In this document: positions 1 through 9,289 of the stretch, piece after piece
Layout of the letters: the number at the start of each line of letters is the position of its first letter
Position numbering within the stretch: the stretch's first letter is position 1
Source of the DNA: Actibacterium lipolyticum
GTDB lineage: Bacteria; Pseudomonadota; Alphaproteobacteria; Rhodobacterales; Rhodobacteraceae
Length of the DNA: 64,000 nt
NCBI RefSeq assembly: GCF_900184935.1
Contig: NZ_FXYE01000002.1
Coordinates: 1,240,001 to 1,304,000, forward strand
Direction of reading: 5' to 3'
The notes under the pieces: generated by a model
The model's database searches: none
The model's input: the letters and a program-made list of their open reading frames with translations, nothing else
What the model was told of the DNA's origin: nothing
Program-made: the position numbers and the translations under genes

Positions 1-372
1 CGCCATACCGATCGTGATGTAGGGGCGCTTTACGATGTCCTTCCAGATCAGTGATCCGTCCTGAACATCCAAAAACAGCCAGACCGCCAGATGCGCCACA
101 ATATAGAAGAACGCCAACAGACCGATGGCGCGGCGAAACTTGATCAGGTTCAATCCAGCGAACCGGCGCAGTGGCGTGATCGCCAATCCAACAACAAGCA
201 GCTTCAGAGCGAACTGACCCAGCTCATGCTCTAGCGCTTTGATCGGCTCAACGCCCAAGCCACCGGTCAGGCCCAGCCAGAACACCCAAAGCCCCGGCAG
301 CGGGCCGACAATATAAAGCGGCCACGCTGGAACCTTGCGAAGCGTGGCGTTGATCCGATCTGATACAGGCAT
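1..372 (-). CDS. msrQ: MsrQ, heme-binding membrane subunit of MsrPQ (3' end outside window)
   Basis: N-terminal 124 residues of a gene that runs off the left edge. The translation starts [20 protein letters not shown] and is strongly hydrophobic, with segments typical of the ferric-reductase-like transmembrane fold. MsrQ is the inner-membrane heme b/FMN partner that passes electrons from the respiratory chain or a flavin reductase to periplasmic MsrP. Its ATG overlaps the msrP stop in a TGATG arrangement, so the two are translationally coupled. The neighbour and the motif-like stretches (FRRAIGLLAFFY, VKRPYITIGM) make the call secure. Only about 60% of the usual length is visible. Confidence 0.93.
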   Translation of the reverse strand, partial: MPVSDRINATLRKVPAWPLYIVGPLPGLWVFWLGLTGGLGVEPIKALEHELGQFALKLLVVGLAITPLRRFAGLNLIKFRRAIGLLAFFYIVAHLAVWLFLDVQDGSLIWKDIVKRPYITIGMA

Positions 373-1289
373 CAATAAAGCTTCTTCAGGTCCATGCCGG
401 CATAAAGGTCTGCAACTTCTTCCCCATAGCCATTGAACATCAGCGTCTCTTGCCGCTTAGAGAAAAGCCCGCCGCCAATGCGCCGTTCGGTCGCTTGGCT
501 CCACCGTGGGTGATCCACAGTTGGGTTCACGTTGGAATAGAACCCGTATTCACGTGCATTGATCATGTTCCAAGTGGTTTCAGGCTGCTTATCCATCAAA
601 GAGATGCGCACGATGGATTTGATCGACTTAAAGCCATACTTCCACGGCACCACCAAACGCAGCGGCGCGCCGTTCTGGTTTGGCAGGGGTTCGTCATACA
701 GCCCGGTCGCCAGAATGGTCAGCGGGTTCATCGCCTCATCCAACCGAAGCCCTTCGCGATAGGGCCAATCCAAAAGTGGGCGGCGCTGGCCGGGCATCTC
801 TTCGGGGCGAACCAGCGTTTCGAAGTAAACGTATTTGGCAGAGGGTTGAACGCCCACGCGCGCCAGCAGCGTGCTCAACTCGAACCCGACCCACGGCACG
901 ATCATCGACCACGCCTCAACACAGCGGAACCGATAGATACGCTCTTCTAGCGAAACACCGGACAACAGATCGCCCAGATCATAAGAACCCGGCTTGTCCA
1001 CCAGCCCGTCAATCTGAACCGCCCATGGATCCGTCGTAAGCCCGCCTGCGTTTTGCGCCGGGTCTTCCTTATCGGTCCCGAACTCATAGAAGTTGTTGTA
1101 GTTCGTGATCTCCTCAAGCGTATTTGGGGCTTCAGTCGTGGAATATGCGCTTGGCGCACCACCCAGGCCCGCAATCGCCGGGCTGGCAACAAGTGCTGCC
1201 GCGCCGGTCAAAAGCTGTCGCCGATTCAGAAATGCCTGTTTCGGCGTTACGTCAGACCAGTTCAGGTCACTCTTCCAGCGATGGGCCAT
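372..1289 (-). CDS. msrP: MsrP, periplasmic protein-methionine-sulfoxide reductase, molybdopterin subunit
   Basis: About 305 residues. A twin-arginine signal ([20 protein letters not shown]) is followed by the sulfite-oxidase-type molybdopterin domain. The likely Mo-ligating Cys lies in RFRCVEAW (about residue 123). MsrP repairs oxidised methionines in periplasmic proteins using quinol electrons delivered by MsrQ. I chose the ATG at 1289 over an upstream in-frame start because TTGAGG sits just before it and the Tat motif then lies near the N-terminus. A small GC hairpin with a CGAA loop (1332-1345) lies between the upstream FMN enzyme gene and this one; the three genes may be co-transcribed. 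Slightly shorter than E. coli MsrP. Confidence 0.95.
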   Translation of the reverse strand: MAHRWKSDLNWSDVTPKQAFLNRRQLLTGAAALVASPAIAGLGGAPSAYSTTEAPNTLEEITNYNNFYEFGTDKEDPAQNAGGLTTDPWAVQIDGLVDKPGSYDLGDLLSGVSLEERIYRFRCVEAWSMIVPWVGFELSTLLARVGVQPSAKYVYFETLVRPEEMPGQRRPLLDWPYREGLRLDEAMNPLTILATGLYDEPLPNQNGAPLRLVVPWKYGFKSIKSIVRISLMDKQPETTWNMINAREYGFYSNVNPTVDHPRWSQATERRIGGGLFSKRQETLMFNGYGEEVADLYAGMDLKKLY

Positions 1290-1353
1290 ATTAATCCTCA
1301 AAGATTTGCGTCTATCACCATTTAGGGCGTGCGGCCCGAAGGCCGAAAACAAT

Positions 1354-2853
1354 TCAACTCACGTTCTCGTTGGCAAGATCGGTGCGTGGGAATACTTCGT
1401 TCATCGGGCGTGACGACCCATCGGGCTGTACGATCCGAACATGACGCCGGCGCATCAGCCGCGGTTCTGCCACACCGACCGAATGCGCGATCATCTCTAC
1501 CTCATCGATGACGGAACGCGCGTATCTGGCGACGCGTTTGTATTTGCTTTCGACCACCAGACCCTTTTGCAAATGCGGATCGTGCGTGGTGATGCCGGTT
1601 GGGCAGGTGTTCTTGTTGCACTTAAGCGCCTGAATGCAGCCCAGCGCGAACATGAACCCGCGCGCCGAGGTGACAAAGTCCGCCCCACCCGCAATTGCCC
1701 AAGCCACATCACCGGGGTTCACCAGCTTCCCGCTAGAGATTAAGCGGATGCGATCATGAAACCCATACGCATCGCGCAGGTCCGAAACGATCAGCATCGC
1801 CTCGCGGATCGGGACACCGACCAAATCCATCAGCGGCATGGGCGATGCACCGGTTCCGCCCTCGCCGCCATCAATGGCGATGAAATCCGGCGCCGAGTCT
1901 TCGCCGCGTTCGTGGATCAGGCGGAACAGCTCTTTAAAGGGTTCCGCCGCGCCCACCACGGTTTTGAAACCAACAGGCTTTCCCGTCACCTCGCGGACAT
2001 GGGCGATCATGTCCAGCAGGTCGTCCCAACTGTCGATGTCGACATGCCGGTTTGGGGAATAGCTGTCCTTGCCCTCGGGAATGCCGCGGATCTGCGCGAT
2101 TTCTTCGTTGACCTTTGCGCCGGGCAGGATGCCGCCCTTACCGGGCTTGGCACCTTGCGCCAGCTTGATCTCGAACATCTTCACCTGATCATGTGCGGCG
2201 ACGGCCCTTAGCTTGTCATCGTCCAAACGGCCGAACTCATCCCGGACCCCGTATTTCGCCGTGCCGATCTGATAGACGATGTCGCAGCCACCGATCAGGT
2301 GATAGGGCGAAAGCCCCCCTTCCCCGGTGTTCAACCAAACGCCCGCCTCTGCCGCGCCTCGGCTTAATGCCTCGACAGCGGGTCGCGAAATGGCACCATA
2401 ACTCATCCCCGAAATATTGAAGATTGAAGGGGCACTATAAGGAACGCGCGCGCGAGGGCCGATCAACATCGGTTCAGTCGAGGCGAATTGGTTGTCCAAT
2501 GGCGGGAAAGCTGCGTTCACAAAAATCGCTGTGCCCGGCACATTCAGGTTCCGCGTTGACCCAAACGCCACCGTGTTCCCCTTCCCCTGCGAAGCACGGC
2601 CGACCCAGTCCCGCTGCGCACGGTTGAACGGCATTTCTTCGCGGTCCATCGCAAAGAAGTACTGCCGGAAAAACTCGCCCAGAGTGGTGAACAAATGCCG
2701 GAACCGCCCAATCACAGGATAGTTGCGGCGGACAGCATCCCCCGTTTGCAGCCTGTCGATCACAAACAGCACGACGGCGGCTAAAACCAACACCCCCAGC
2801 ACCAGCACAAAGCCCAGCGCCAAATACTCCAACACACGCGCAACCCAGTTCAT
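1354..2853 (-). CDS. FMN-binding glutamate synthase family protein (GltB central/FMN domain only)
   Basis: About 499 residues. An N-terminal membrane anchor (residues about 8-33) precedes a large domain matching the FMN-binding and Fe-S part of the glutamate synthase large subunit: a GEGGLSPYH stretch, [10 protein letters not shown], the [12 protein letters not shown] region, and the cluster-binding Cys region [11 protein letters not shown]. It lacks the glutaminase and GXGXG domains, so it is not a complete glutamate synthase. Members of this membrane-anchored family have no firmly assigned reaction that I know of; a flavin/iron-sulfur oxidoreductase is the safe reading. The ATG at 2853 has AGGA about 7 bases upstream (a GTG one codon earlier is possible). 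It is upstream of and collinear with msrPQ. Confidence 0.85.
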   Translation of the reverse strand: MNWVARVLEYLALGFVLVLGVLVLAAVVLFVIDRLQTGDAVRRNYPVIGRFRHLFTTLGEFFRQYFFAMDREEMPFNRAQRDWVGRASQGKGNTVAFGSTRNLNVPGTAIFVNAAFPPLDNQFASTEPMLIGPRARVPYSAPSIFNISGMSYGAISRPAVEALSRGAAEAGVWLNTGEGGLSPYHLIGGCDIVYQIGTAKYGVRDEFGRLDDDKLRAVAAHDQVKMFEIKLAQGAKPGKGGILPGAKVNEEIAQIRGIPEGKDSYSPNRHVDIDSWDDLLDMIAHVREVTGKPVGFKTVVGAAEPFKELFRLIHERGEDSAPDFIAIDGGEGGTGASPMPLMDLVGVPIREAMLIVSDLRDAYGFHDRIRLISSGKLVNPGDVAWAIAGGADFVTSARGFMFALGCIQALKCNKNTCPTGITTHDPHLQKGLVVESKYKRVARYARSVIDEVEMIAHSVGVAEPRLMRRRHVRIVQPDGSSRPMNEVFPRTDLANENVS

Positions 2854-2976
2854 CACAAATTCCTACTGCTTTCATTTGACCTTGATCATGGTCGTTGTTC
2901 TGCTTGAGCTTACACTGCGTTGAGTGAAAGACTTCGACAACCCTCTGTGAGACTCAGAGGCATATGGGAGGATATT

Positions 2977-3420
2977 GTGAAAAATTTGCTCGCACTAACA
3001 GCAGCCGCGCTGATCACAGCGCCCGCTTTCGCACAAGACGCCGTCACTTACACCACCAGCGACAGCTTTGATGATGTCGTCTTTGCACTGGAAAACGCGG
3101 TCATTGGTCAGGGACTTGTGATCGACAGCGTCAGCCACACCGGCGATATGCTGGAACGCACAAAGGGCGACGTTGGTTCGGATGTAACGCTGTTCACCAA
3201 GGCCGATGTGTTCAGCTTCTGCTCTGCCGCGCTTTCGCGCAAGGTGATGGAGGCGGATTACACCAACATTCAGTTCTGCCCCTATGACATCTTCATTTAC
3301 ACCCGCCCCGATGCGCCGGGTGAAACAGTGGTGGGATATCGCACCTTCCCCGAAGGTCCGATGCAGGAAATTCAGGCCCTGATGGATAGCATCGCGAAAG
3401 AAGCCGCCGGGGTCGAATAA
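2977..3420 (+). CDS. Secreted DUF302-domain protein
   Basis: 147 residues from a GTG start at 2977, chosen because GGGAGG lies 5 bases upstream and the protein then begins directly with a Sec signal peptide (VKNLLALTAAALITAPAFAQ). The mature part has the DUF302 pattern: TSDSFDDVVFALENAVIGQGL near the start and FCSAALSRKVMEAD...CPYDIFIYT later, with two cysteines that could form a disulfide or bind a ligand. DUF302 proteins are small alpha/beta proteins of unknown biochemical role, often periplasmic. It is transcribed divergently from the FMN enzyme/msrPQ genes, so a link to periplasmic redox repair is possible but only positional. A terminator follows. Confidence 0.85.
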   Translation: MKNLLALTAAALITAPAFAQDAVTYTTSDSFDDVVFALENAVIGQGLVIDSVSHTGDMLERTKGDVGSDVTLFTKADVFSFCSAALSRKVMEADYTNIQFCPYDIFIYTRPDAPGETVVGYRTFPEGPMQEIQALMDSIAKEAAGVE

Positions 3421-3482
3421 CCGCGGATCACTTCACAACGGGTCACCATCACACACAAAACTGTGATTGGAAAAAACGGAAA

Positions 3483-3509
3483 GGCCGGGCTTAGCGCTCG
3501 GTCTTTTTT
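3483..3509 (+). terminator. Rho-independent terminator after the DUF302 gene
   Basis: GGCCGGGC (3483-3490) pairs with GCTCGGTC (3496-3503) around a 5-base loop, allowing two G-U pairs, and is followed at once by six T. It lies about 60 bases after the DUF302 stop and separates it from the fasciclin genes. Confidence 0.75.
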
Positions 3510-3615
3510 CGTCAAGGCCGATGCGCGGAAATTGCCGGTCATCCAAGTGCACGCCCCTCCCGTAAGTCGTTTGATTGCTCAGAATGGGCCGTCTTGCACC
3601 CAAGGGAGATTTGAT

Positions 3616-4104
3616 ATGATCCGCCGAACCTTTTTGACCCTCGCCGCCACGGCCATGCTTTGCGCGCCAGCCTTTGCTGGTGGCCATTCCAAAGACATCG
3701 TTGATACCGCTGTCGAAGCGGGCAGCTTTACCACCCTTGTCGCCGCCGTACAGGCCGCAGGCTTGGTCGAAACGCTGAAGGGTGATGGCCCCTTCACCGT
3801 GTTCGCCCCCACGGATGACGCCTTCGCCGCCCTGCCTGAAGGCACGGTTGAAAACCTGCTGAAGCCCGAAAACAAAGGCACGCTGACCGCGATCCTGACC
3901 TATCACGTCGTACCCGGCAAAGTGATGTCCACCGACCTTAGCAACGGCATGATGGCCGCAACCGCCGAAGGGTCCGAAGTGACGATCATGACCGAAGGCG
4001 GCGTGATGGTTGATAAGGCCAACGTCGTGCAGGCCGACATCGAAGCCTCTAACGGCGTGATCCACGTGATCGACGCGGTCATCCTTCCACCATCCGCAAT
4101 GTAA
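3616..4104 (+). CDS. Secreted fasciclin (FAS1) domain protein
   Basis: 162 residues. Sec signal peptide ([22 protein letters not shown]) and a single FAS1 domain. Diagnostic blocks are present: [20 protein letters not shown] (FAS1 H1 box), YHVVPG, and the terminal [14 protein letters not shown] (H2 box). FAS1 proteins are extracytoplasmic and commonly act in adhesion or cell-surface interactions. The ATG at 3616 is preceded by GGGAG; longer in-frame starts would place a non-secretory leader ahead of the signal peptide. The next gene, 56 bases downstream, is a paralogue, and the two probably form one transcript ending at the strong hairpin at 4671-4703. Confidence 0.92.
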   Translation: MIRRTFLTLAATAMLCAPAFAGGHSKDIVDTAVEAGSFTTLVAAVQAAGLVETLKGDGPFTVFAPTDDAFAALPEGTVENLLKPENKGTLTAILTYHVVPGKVMSTDLSNGMMAATAEGSEVTIMTEGGVMVDKANVVQADIEASNGVIHVIDAVILPPSAM

Positions 4105-4160
4105 TGACCTGCGGGCGGGACACCCCGCCCGCCACCAACAACAATCAAGGGACTTTTACA

Positions 4161-4652
4161 ATGAACCGAAGAATTGCACTTAAAGGTATTGCCGCACTTG
4201 GTTTCGCGGGCGCATTGGCCGCCTGTACGCCGATGACCTCAACACCAGACATCGTCGATATCGCCGCGTCGAACGACGACTTTTCAACCCTCGTCGCCGC
4301 TGTCCAAGCAGCCGGATTGGTCGACACATTGAAAAGCGATGGCCCGTTCACAGTCTTCGCCCCAACCAACGCCGCCTTCGCCGCACTTCCTGCTGGAACG
4401 GTTGAGACGCTGCTGAAGCCCGAAAACAAAGATCAGCTGGTACAGATCCTTACCTACCATGTCGTGCCCGGCGCGATTACGTCTGACCAACTGGCAGGCC
4501 AACGCCTGAATGTTGCAACCGTGCAGGGCGACACTGTCCACGTTGATGGCACCAACGGCGTCAAAGTGAACAAGTCGAACGTCACAAGCGCCGACATTAT
4601 TGCCTCAAACGGCGTCATCCACGTGATCGACGCTGTTCTGCTACCGAAATAA
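4161..4652 (+). CDS. Fasciclin (FAS1) domain lipoprotein
   Basis: 163 residues. Signal sequence ending in the lipobox LAAC (Cys about residue 21), then one FAS1 domain with [24 protein letters not shown] and the terminal [11 protein letters not shown]. It is clearly a tandem duplicate of the preceding gene, but with a lipoprotein signal rather than a cleavable Sec peptide, so one copy should be membrane-anchored and the other released into the periplasm or outside. AAGGGA precedes the ATG at 4161. Confidence 0.92.
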   Translation: MNRRIALKGIAALGFAGALAACTPMTSTPDIVDIAASNDDFSTLVAAVQAAGLVDTLKSDGPFTVFAPTNAAFAALPAGTVETLLKPENKDQLVQILTYHVVPGAITSDQLAGQRLNVATVQGDTVHVDGTNGVKVNKSNVTSADIIASNGVIHVIDAVLLPK

Positions 4653-4670
4653 GGCAGCCGCAAAACAAAA

Positions 4671-4703
4671 AAGCCCCCGCAACACCGGTTGCGGGGGCTT
4701 TCG
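4671..4703. terminator. Bidirectional terminator between the fasciclin pair and clpB
   Basis: A perfect 12-bp stem, AAGCCCCCGCAA (4671-4682) with TTGCGGGGGCTT (4689-4700), with T-rich sequence after it on the plus strand and an A-run before it that gives a T-run on the minus strand. It can end both the convergent fasciclin transcript and the clpB transcript. Confidence 0.92.
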
Positions 4704-4717
4704 TTTCATCAGGTCAT

Positions 4718-7333
4718 TTAGTGAACGACTGCATCGTCGGGCTTGAGCCGGTTCGTGGCCCCGACCTTATCGCCGATGATCAACCCTTCGGTCCCAGCAG
4801 TCACAGTGATGGTGTCGCCATCCATCACGTCACCGGCCAGTATCCGCTCGGCCAACTGATCTTGCAGCGCACGCTGGATGACGCGCTTCAACGGGCGGGC
4901 ACCGAAAACTGGGTCATACCCTTCGTCGGCCAACCATTTCGTCGCGCCTTCGTCCAGGTCCAGCGTAATGTTCCGCCCGGCCAGACGCTTGGCCAAACGA
5001 GACAGCTGAATCTTGACGATCCCATCCATATCGCCGCGGCTAAGCCGATCGAAGATGATGGTTTCATCCAGACGGTTCAGGAACTCTGGCCGGAAATGCG
5101 CCCGGACGGCATCCATCACATCGCGCTTGGCATCCGCACTGTCAGCCCCTTCGGGCAGCTGGCTAAGCGCCTGCGAGCCAAGGTTCGACGTCAGAATGAT
5201 CAGCGTCTGTTTGAAGTCCACCGTGCGGCCCTGACCATCGGTCAGCACACCATCGTCCAGAACCTGCAACAGTACGTTGAACACATCCGGGTGGGCCTTT
5301 TCGACCTCGTCGAACAGCACAACCTGATACGGACGGCGACGCACGGCTTCGGTCAACACGCCACCTTCGTCATACCCAACATACCCCGGAGGGGCACCGA
5401 TCAGACGCGCGACCGCGTGTTTCTCCATGAATTCACTCATGTCGATCCGCACCATCGCGTTGTCGTCATCGAACAGGTATTCGGCCACGGCCTTGGTCAG
5501 TTCGGTCTTACCCACACCGGTTGGCCCAAGAAACAGGAACGAACCAAGCGGCCGGTTTTCATCGTTCAGGCCAGCCCGCGCACGGCGCACCGCGTTGGAC
5601 AACGCAGTTACCGCTGATTTCTGGCCGATCACGCGCTTGCCAAGCTCCTCTTCCATACGAAGCAGCTTGTCACGCTCCCCTTCCAGCATCTTGCTGGTTG
5701 GAATGCCTGTCCAGCGTTCGACCACTTGGGCGATCTGTTCTGGGCGCACGGCCTCTTCGACCATGACGTCGTCATCGGCCTCTTCCGCATCGGCCAGCTT
5801 TTTCTCAAGCTCGGGGATCACGCCATAGGAAAGCTCCCCAGCTTTGGCCAGATTGCCTTCGCGCTTGGCATGGTCCAGCTCGGCCCGCGCTTTATCCAGC
5901 TGCTCTTTCAGATCGCGCGCGCCTTCCAGCTTGTCGCGTTCTGCCTGCCACTGAGCCGTCATTTCAGACGAGCGTTGCTGAAGGTTGGAAAGCTCCTCCT
6001 CCAACTTCTCAAGCCGGTCTTTGGAGGCTTTGTCGTCCTCTTTCTTCAACGCTTCGGCTTCGATCTGCTTTTGCAGGATTTCACGGTCCAGCGCATCCAG
6101 TTCTTCTGGCTTGCTGTCCACTTCCATCCGCAGGCGGCTGGCGGCTTCGTCCATCAGGTCGATCGCCTTGTCCGGCAGAAAACGGTCCGTGATATAGCGG
6201 TGCGAAAGCGTCGCCGCCGACACCAGCGCCGAGTCCGAAATCCGCACACCGTGGTGCAGTTCATACTTTTCTTTAATACCGCGCAGGATGGAAATCGTGT
6301 CTTCCACCGTCGGTTCATCCACCATCACAGGCTGGAACCGGCGGGCAAGGGCCGCGTCTTTTTCAACGTGCTTGCGGTATTCATCCAACGTGGTCGCACC
6401 GATACAGTGCAGCTCACCACGCGCAAGGGCGGGTTTGATCAGGTTGGCGGCATCCATCGCGCCATCGGTTTTGCCCGCGCCAACCAGCGTGTGCATTTCG
6501 TCGATGAACAGGATGATCTCACCTGCGGCGGCTTCGATCTCTTTCAGGATCGCCTTCAGACGCTCCTCAAACTCACCGCGATATTTCGCGCCAGCAATCA
6601 GCGCGCCCATATCAAGCGCCATCAGCTTTTTGTTCTTCAGGCTTTCGGGCACGTCGCCATCGATAATCCGCAGGGCAAGGCCTTCGGCAATCGCGGTTTT
6701 ACCCACGCCCGGCTCACCGATCAGAACAGGGTTGTTCTTGGTCCGGCGCGACAACACCTGCATGGCGCGGCGAATTTCTTCGTCCCGTCCGATGATCGGG
6801 TCGATCTTGCCTTCTTCGGCCGCCTCGGTCAGGTCGCGCGCGTATTTCTTCAGCGCGTCATAGCCTTCTTCGGCGCTTGCCGTATCGGCGGTGCGGCCCT
6901 TGCGAATGTCGTTGATCGCGGAATTGAGGTTCATCGCCGTAACCGAACCCGCATCCAACGCGTCCTTGGCCTTGGATTTCACCACGGCCAGCGCCGTTAG
7001 AATGCGTTCAACCGGCACAAAGCTGTCGCCTGCCTTGGTGGCAAGCTTCTGCGCCTCGTCCAGCACTTTGCCGGTGGACTGATCCAGATAGGTCTGGCCC
7101 GCGTCGCCGGTAACTTTCGGAATTTTTGTCAGGGCTGCATCCACAGCCTCTACCACGCGTTCGGGCGACCCGCCCGCGCGTTTGATCAGGTTGCTGGCAA
7201 GCCCCTGATCGTCATCCATCAATGCTTTCAAAAGATGTTCGGGCGCCAACCGTTGATGGCTTTCCCGCATAGCGATGGTTTGTGCGGCCTGAAGGAAACC
7301 GCGTGACCGCTCCGTGAACTTCTCCATGTCCAT
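4718..7333 (-). CDS. clpB: ATP-dependent disaggregase ClpB
   Basis: About 871 residues, the normal ClpB length. Order: N-terminal Clp repeat domain ([15 protein letters not shown]...), AAA-1 with Walker A GEPGVGKT, a long coiled-coil middle domain (about residues 410-530, rich in E, K, L) that distinguishes ClpB from ClpA/ClpC, and AAA-2 with [14 protein letters not shown]. ClpB works with DnaK/DnaJ/GrpE in the cytoplasm to extract polypeptides from aggregates after heat stress. The ATG at 7333 has GGAG at a good distance; an in-frame TTG two codons upstream is less likely. A weak heat-shock-like promoter lies upstream. Confidence 0.98.
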   Translation of the reverse strand: MDMEKFTERSRGFLQAAQTIAMRESHQRLAPEHLLKALMDDDQGLASNLIKRAGGSPERVVEAVDAALTKIPKVTGDAGQTYLDQSTGKVLDEAQKLATKAGDSFVPVERILTALAVVKSKAKDALDAGSVTAMNLNSAINDIRKGRTADTASAEEGYDALKKYARDLTEAAEEGKIDPIIGRDEEIRRAMQVLSRRTKNNPVLIGEPGVGKTAIAEGLALRIIDGDVPESLKNKKLMALDMGALIAGAKYRGEFEERLKAILKEIEAAAGEIILFIDEMHTLVGAGKTDGAMDAANLIKPALARGELHCIGATTLDEYRKHVEKDAALARRFQPVMVDEPTVEDTISILRGIKEKYELHHGVRISDSALVSAATLSHRYITDRFLPDKAIDLMDEAASRLRMEVDSKPEELDALDREILQKQIEAEALKKEDDKASKDRLEKLEEELSNLQQRSSEMTAQWQAERDKLEGARDLKEQLDKARAELDHAKREGNLAKAGELSYGVIPELEKKLADAEEADDDVMVEEAVRPEQIAQVVERWTGIPTSKMLEGERDKLLRMEEELGKRVIGQKSAVTALSNAVRRARAGLNDENRPLGSFLFLGPTGVGKTELTKAVAEYLFDDDNAMVRIDMSEFMEKHAVARLIGAPPGYVGYDEGGVLTEAVRRRPYQVVLFDEVEKAHPDVFNVLLQVLDDGVLTDGQGRTVDFKQTLIILTSNLGSQALSQLPEGADSADAKRDVMDAVRAHFRPEFLNRLDETIIFDRLSRGDMDGIVKIQLSRLAKRLAGRNITLDLDEGATKWLADEGYDPVFGARPLKRVIQRALQDQLAERILAGDVMDGDTITVTAGTEGLIIGDKVGATNRLKPDDAVVH

Positions 7334-7665
7334 CGGCAATTCTCCTTTTCTATAAGCGCTTGCCCCTTAGATCGCCCGACTATGCGGCACGACCCATTCA
7401 CAAGCCTTGATCTGGATGTGGCGTTTGATGCGCCTGTGTTCAAGATGCGTAACGTCACTGGGGGAAAAAACCGCGATAGTTCTCCTTTTGCGCGAGTCGC
7501 CGAAATACTAGGTTCCATGAAACACGGTGGAATGAGCGCGACAAACGACCCGATTCAAGGGTTCGTGAAGGGCACAAGAAACTACGACGGAACTTTTCGG
7601 CCCTTCCGTTTGTTAAATATCAAAGCTCAAAACCCAACCTACCGCGTAGACGAGAGGAGTTTGAC
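7334..7665. other. Intergenic region between clpB and the small-gene pair
   Basis: About 330 bases without a convincing gene. The clpB side holds the candidate heat-shock promoter. A plus-strand open frame (7382-7669) crosses the region, but it has no good SD, no recognisable family features and runs into the start of the next gene, so I do not call it. The last 20 bases carry the AGGAG of the gene at 7666. Confidence 0.5.
7379..7404 (-). promoter_or_regulatory. Candidate heat-shock (sigma-32 type) promoter of clpB
   Basis: Reading the minus strand, CTTGTGA is followed after about 13 bases by CATAGT, roughly resembling the CTTGAA / C-Y-TAT pattern of alphaproteobacterial RpoH promoters. It lies about 45 bases upstream of the clpB start. 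The match is imperfect; the placement in front of a heat-shock gene is the main support. Confidence 0.3.
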
Positions 7666-7860
7666 ATGACTCAGGAACAGACCCGCATAGCCGCGCTTTC
7701 ATATGACGCAGCGCTACACCGCTTTCGCGGTGCGGTTGAGTTCCGCGCGATGGGCCAAGCCCCCAGCCGCGTAGAAGTTGATATTCCCGGTGATGTGCGC
7801 TGGTCGCATGATCGCATTGTCCGCACGGTAATGAACGCCGCTCAAGCGGCTAGAACCTGA
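7666..7860 (+). CDS. Small conserved-looking protein of unknown function (64 aa)
   Basis: 64 residues, no signal peptide or membrane segment. It looks like a compact alpha/beta cytoplasmic protein with a central VEFRAMGQAPSRVEVDIPG stretch. A clear AGGAG sits 9 bases before the ATG, and the gene is followed after 10 bases by a second small gene in the same direction, which supports translation of both. I do not recognise a family. Confidence 0.65.
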   Translation: MTQEQTRIAALSYDAALHRFRGAVEFRAMGQAPSRVEVDIPGDVRWSHDRIVRTVMNAAQAART

Positions 7861-7870
7861 GGTAGTATCG

Positions 7871-8125
7871 ATGCGTATTCTGAATGCCCGCGTAAAAAAG
7901 GCCCGTTATGCCCGCGACTTCGGCATGGTCGAAGCGATTGTAACGCTGCTTGTAAAAGACACGCTTCGTCCGGTTCCCTATGAAATGGACGTGATGGCCT
8001 TCGCCCCGCGCGACATGCACCGCAAACCCGGCGCGCTTCGGTCCTATTTGATCGAACACGCCAAAAAACTGAACGAACGCAGTTCCGAGATTACGAAAAA
8101 CCGCTTTGCTGCCCCCGCAGCCTGA
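7871..8125 (+). CDS. Small basic protein of unknown function (84 aa)
   Basis: 84 residues, rich in Arg and Lys (MRILNARVKKARYARDFGMV...), no membrane segment. It starts 10 bases after the stop of the 64-residue gene with GAGG upstream, so the two form an operon that ends at the strong hairpin at 8187-8227. I do not recognise a domain. The basic N-terminus could bind nucleic acid, but that is a guess. Confidence 0.6.
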   Translation: MRILNARVKKARYARDFGMVEAIVTLLVKDTLRPVPYEMDVMAFAPRDMHRKPGALRSYLIEHAKKLNERSSEITKNRFAAPAA

Positions 8126-8186
8126 TACCTTCGCTTCCCTCCCCCCTAGCGTTATCGGGTAGGTAATTCGCAGTTAAGTGGTTCCT

Positions 8187-8227
8187 AAAAGGGCACGGCC
8201 ATTCCCTCCAGGCTGTGCCCTTTTTTA
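8187..8227. terminator. Bidirectional terminator
   Basis: AAAAGGGCACGGCC (8187-8200) pairs with GGCTGTGCCCTTTT (8211-8224), one G-U pair, loop of 10, followed by a T-run. The A-run on the left provides a T-run on the minus strand, so it can end both the small-gene operon and the convergent surface-protein gene. Confidence 0.9.
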
Positions 8228-8234
8228 TTTGCGC

Positions 8235-9074
8235 CTACGTCCGTGCCTTACGCCGCTTCATCCGGCTGGCACCTAATACGGCGAATCCACCCAGCAAAAG
8301 CAGCCCCGTCGCAGGAAGCGGCACTGGTGCGACCTGACTGATGGTAATCGTGGCGATTGAAAACGCACCGGGGTTAGCGGTGAAATCGATCAAGCCACCA
8401 TCCAACGGGCCAAGCGGTGTCTGAACACCAGCGAAATCCAACAAACTAGAAGCCCGCTGAACCGTGCCGTTTTCTGCCGCGCCTGCCGTTGCTTCTTGTC
8501 CGATCACAAAGGCCGGGCCGCGCAAAGGGTCATTTACCTCTGTCCCGGCGTCAAACAGGAAGCTGCCGGTCACGTCAATCGTGACGTCCCCTGTGTAAAG
8601 CCCGGCAGAATCGAACAACTGATGAGCCGTCGGATCATCGCTTCCTAAAAAGGTGTCGTTTGACGGAACGATCATCGACAAAAAGCTGAAATAGAGTTCC
8701 TCGGTCGGGTTCAGCGTTATCGTCACGCTTGTGCTTTCACCGGGGTCGATGGTGGGCGGCCCGCTTTGAGGTGCGGCGATCACCACGCTTGTCGCGTTCG
8801 GATCAGCGGCAGCAAGTTCCCCCGGAAGGCCGCTGACATCACCCAGCTCTGCGATACTTTGCAATCCGGCGCTGGCTGCGCTGCCCACATCGAACGGGTC
8901 ATAAGACCCATCGTGAAACGCGCCAAACAATGGCGTGATCGCAAATCCACCGATGGGCGCATTGTTGGTGATTGTTATTTCCAAGGTCGTCGCCGCAGCA
9001 GGTGCCGCAATGGCTCCTCCGCTGGCGATAGCCAAGGCAAAAGCCGCCATACGGCCCTGTCTTATGTTCAACAT
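8235..9074 (-). CDS. Secreted spondin-like protein with VPLPA-CTERM sorting signal
   Basis: About 279 residues. Sec signal peptide ending near APAAA, then a beta-rich region resembling the spondin N-terminal domain (LEITITNNAPIGGFAITPLF, GLQSIAELGD), and a C-terminal tripartite sorting signal: VPLPATG motif, hydrophobic helix LLLLGGFAVLGAS, and basic tail RMKRRKA. Proteins with this tail are processed by an exosortase-like system and exported to the cell surface or matrix. The ATG at 9074 has GTGGGG 6 bases upstream; the GTG four codons earlier is less likely. Single gene, converging on the small-gene operon. Confidence 0.82.
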   Translation of the reverse strand: MLNIRQGRMAAFALAIASGGAIAAPAAATTLEITITNNAPIGGFAITPLFGAFHDGSYDPFDVGSAASAGLQSIAELGDVSGLPGELAAADPNATSVVIAAPQSGPPTIDPGESTSVTITLNPTEELYFSFLSMIVPSNDTFLGSDDPTAHQLFDSAGLYTGDVTIDVTGSFLFDAGTEVNDPLRGPAFVIGQEATAGAAENGTVQRASSLLDFAGVQTPLGPLDGGLIDFTANPGAFSIATITISQVAPVPLPATGLLLLGGFAVLGASRMKRRKART

Positions 9075-9289
9075 GATTTTCCCCACGAAAATTGGATCGT
9101 TGTGAAATTATGGCCCCACCAAAACCGGTGGGCCGCAGGAAAAATCCTCTGATCAAAGGGCGCTTCGGGCAAATGAACTTGCGGTCTCTTTTCTGTGAAA
9201 ACGCGTTTGTGATTGATCATCGGGCCAGCCCAGAACGTTGCCATTTACCCAACCGCCCGCTATCGACGCCCCGTAAAAGGAGTGCGCCC

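Noticed and set aside
5726-7000. 424-residue plus-strand open frame inside clpB
   Set aside because: Antisense to clpB with no SD or recognisable domain.
7382-7669. 95-residue plus-strand open frame upstream of the 64-residue gene
   Set aside because: No SD, overlaps the candidate clpB promoter and runs into the next start; no recognisable features.
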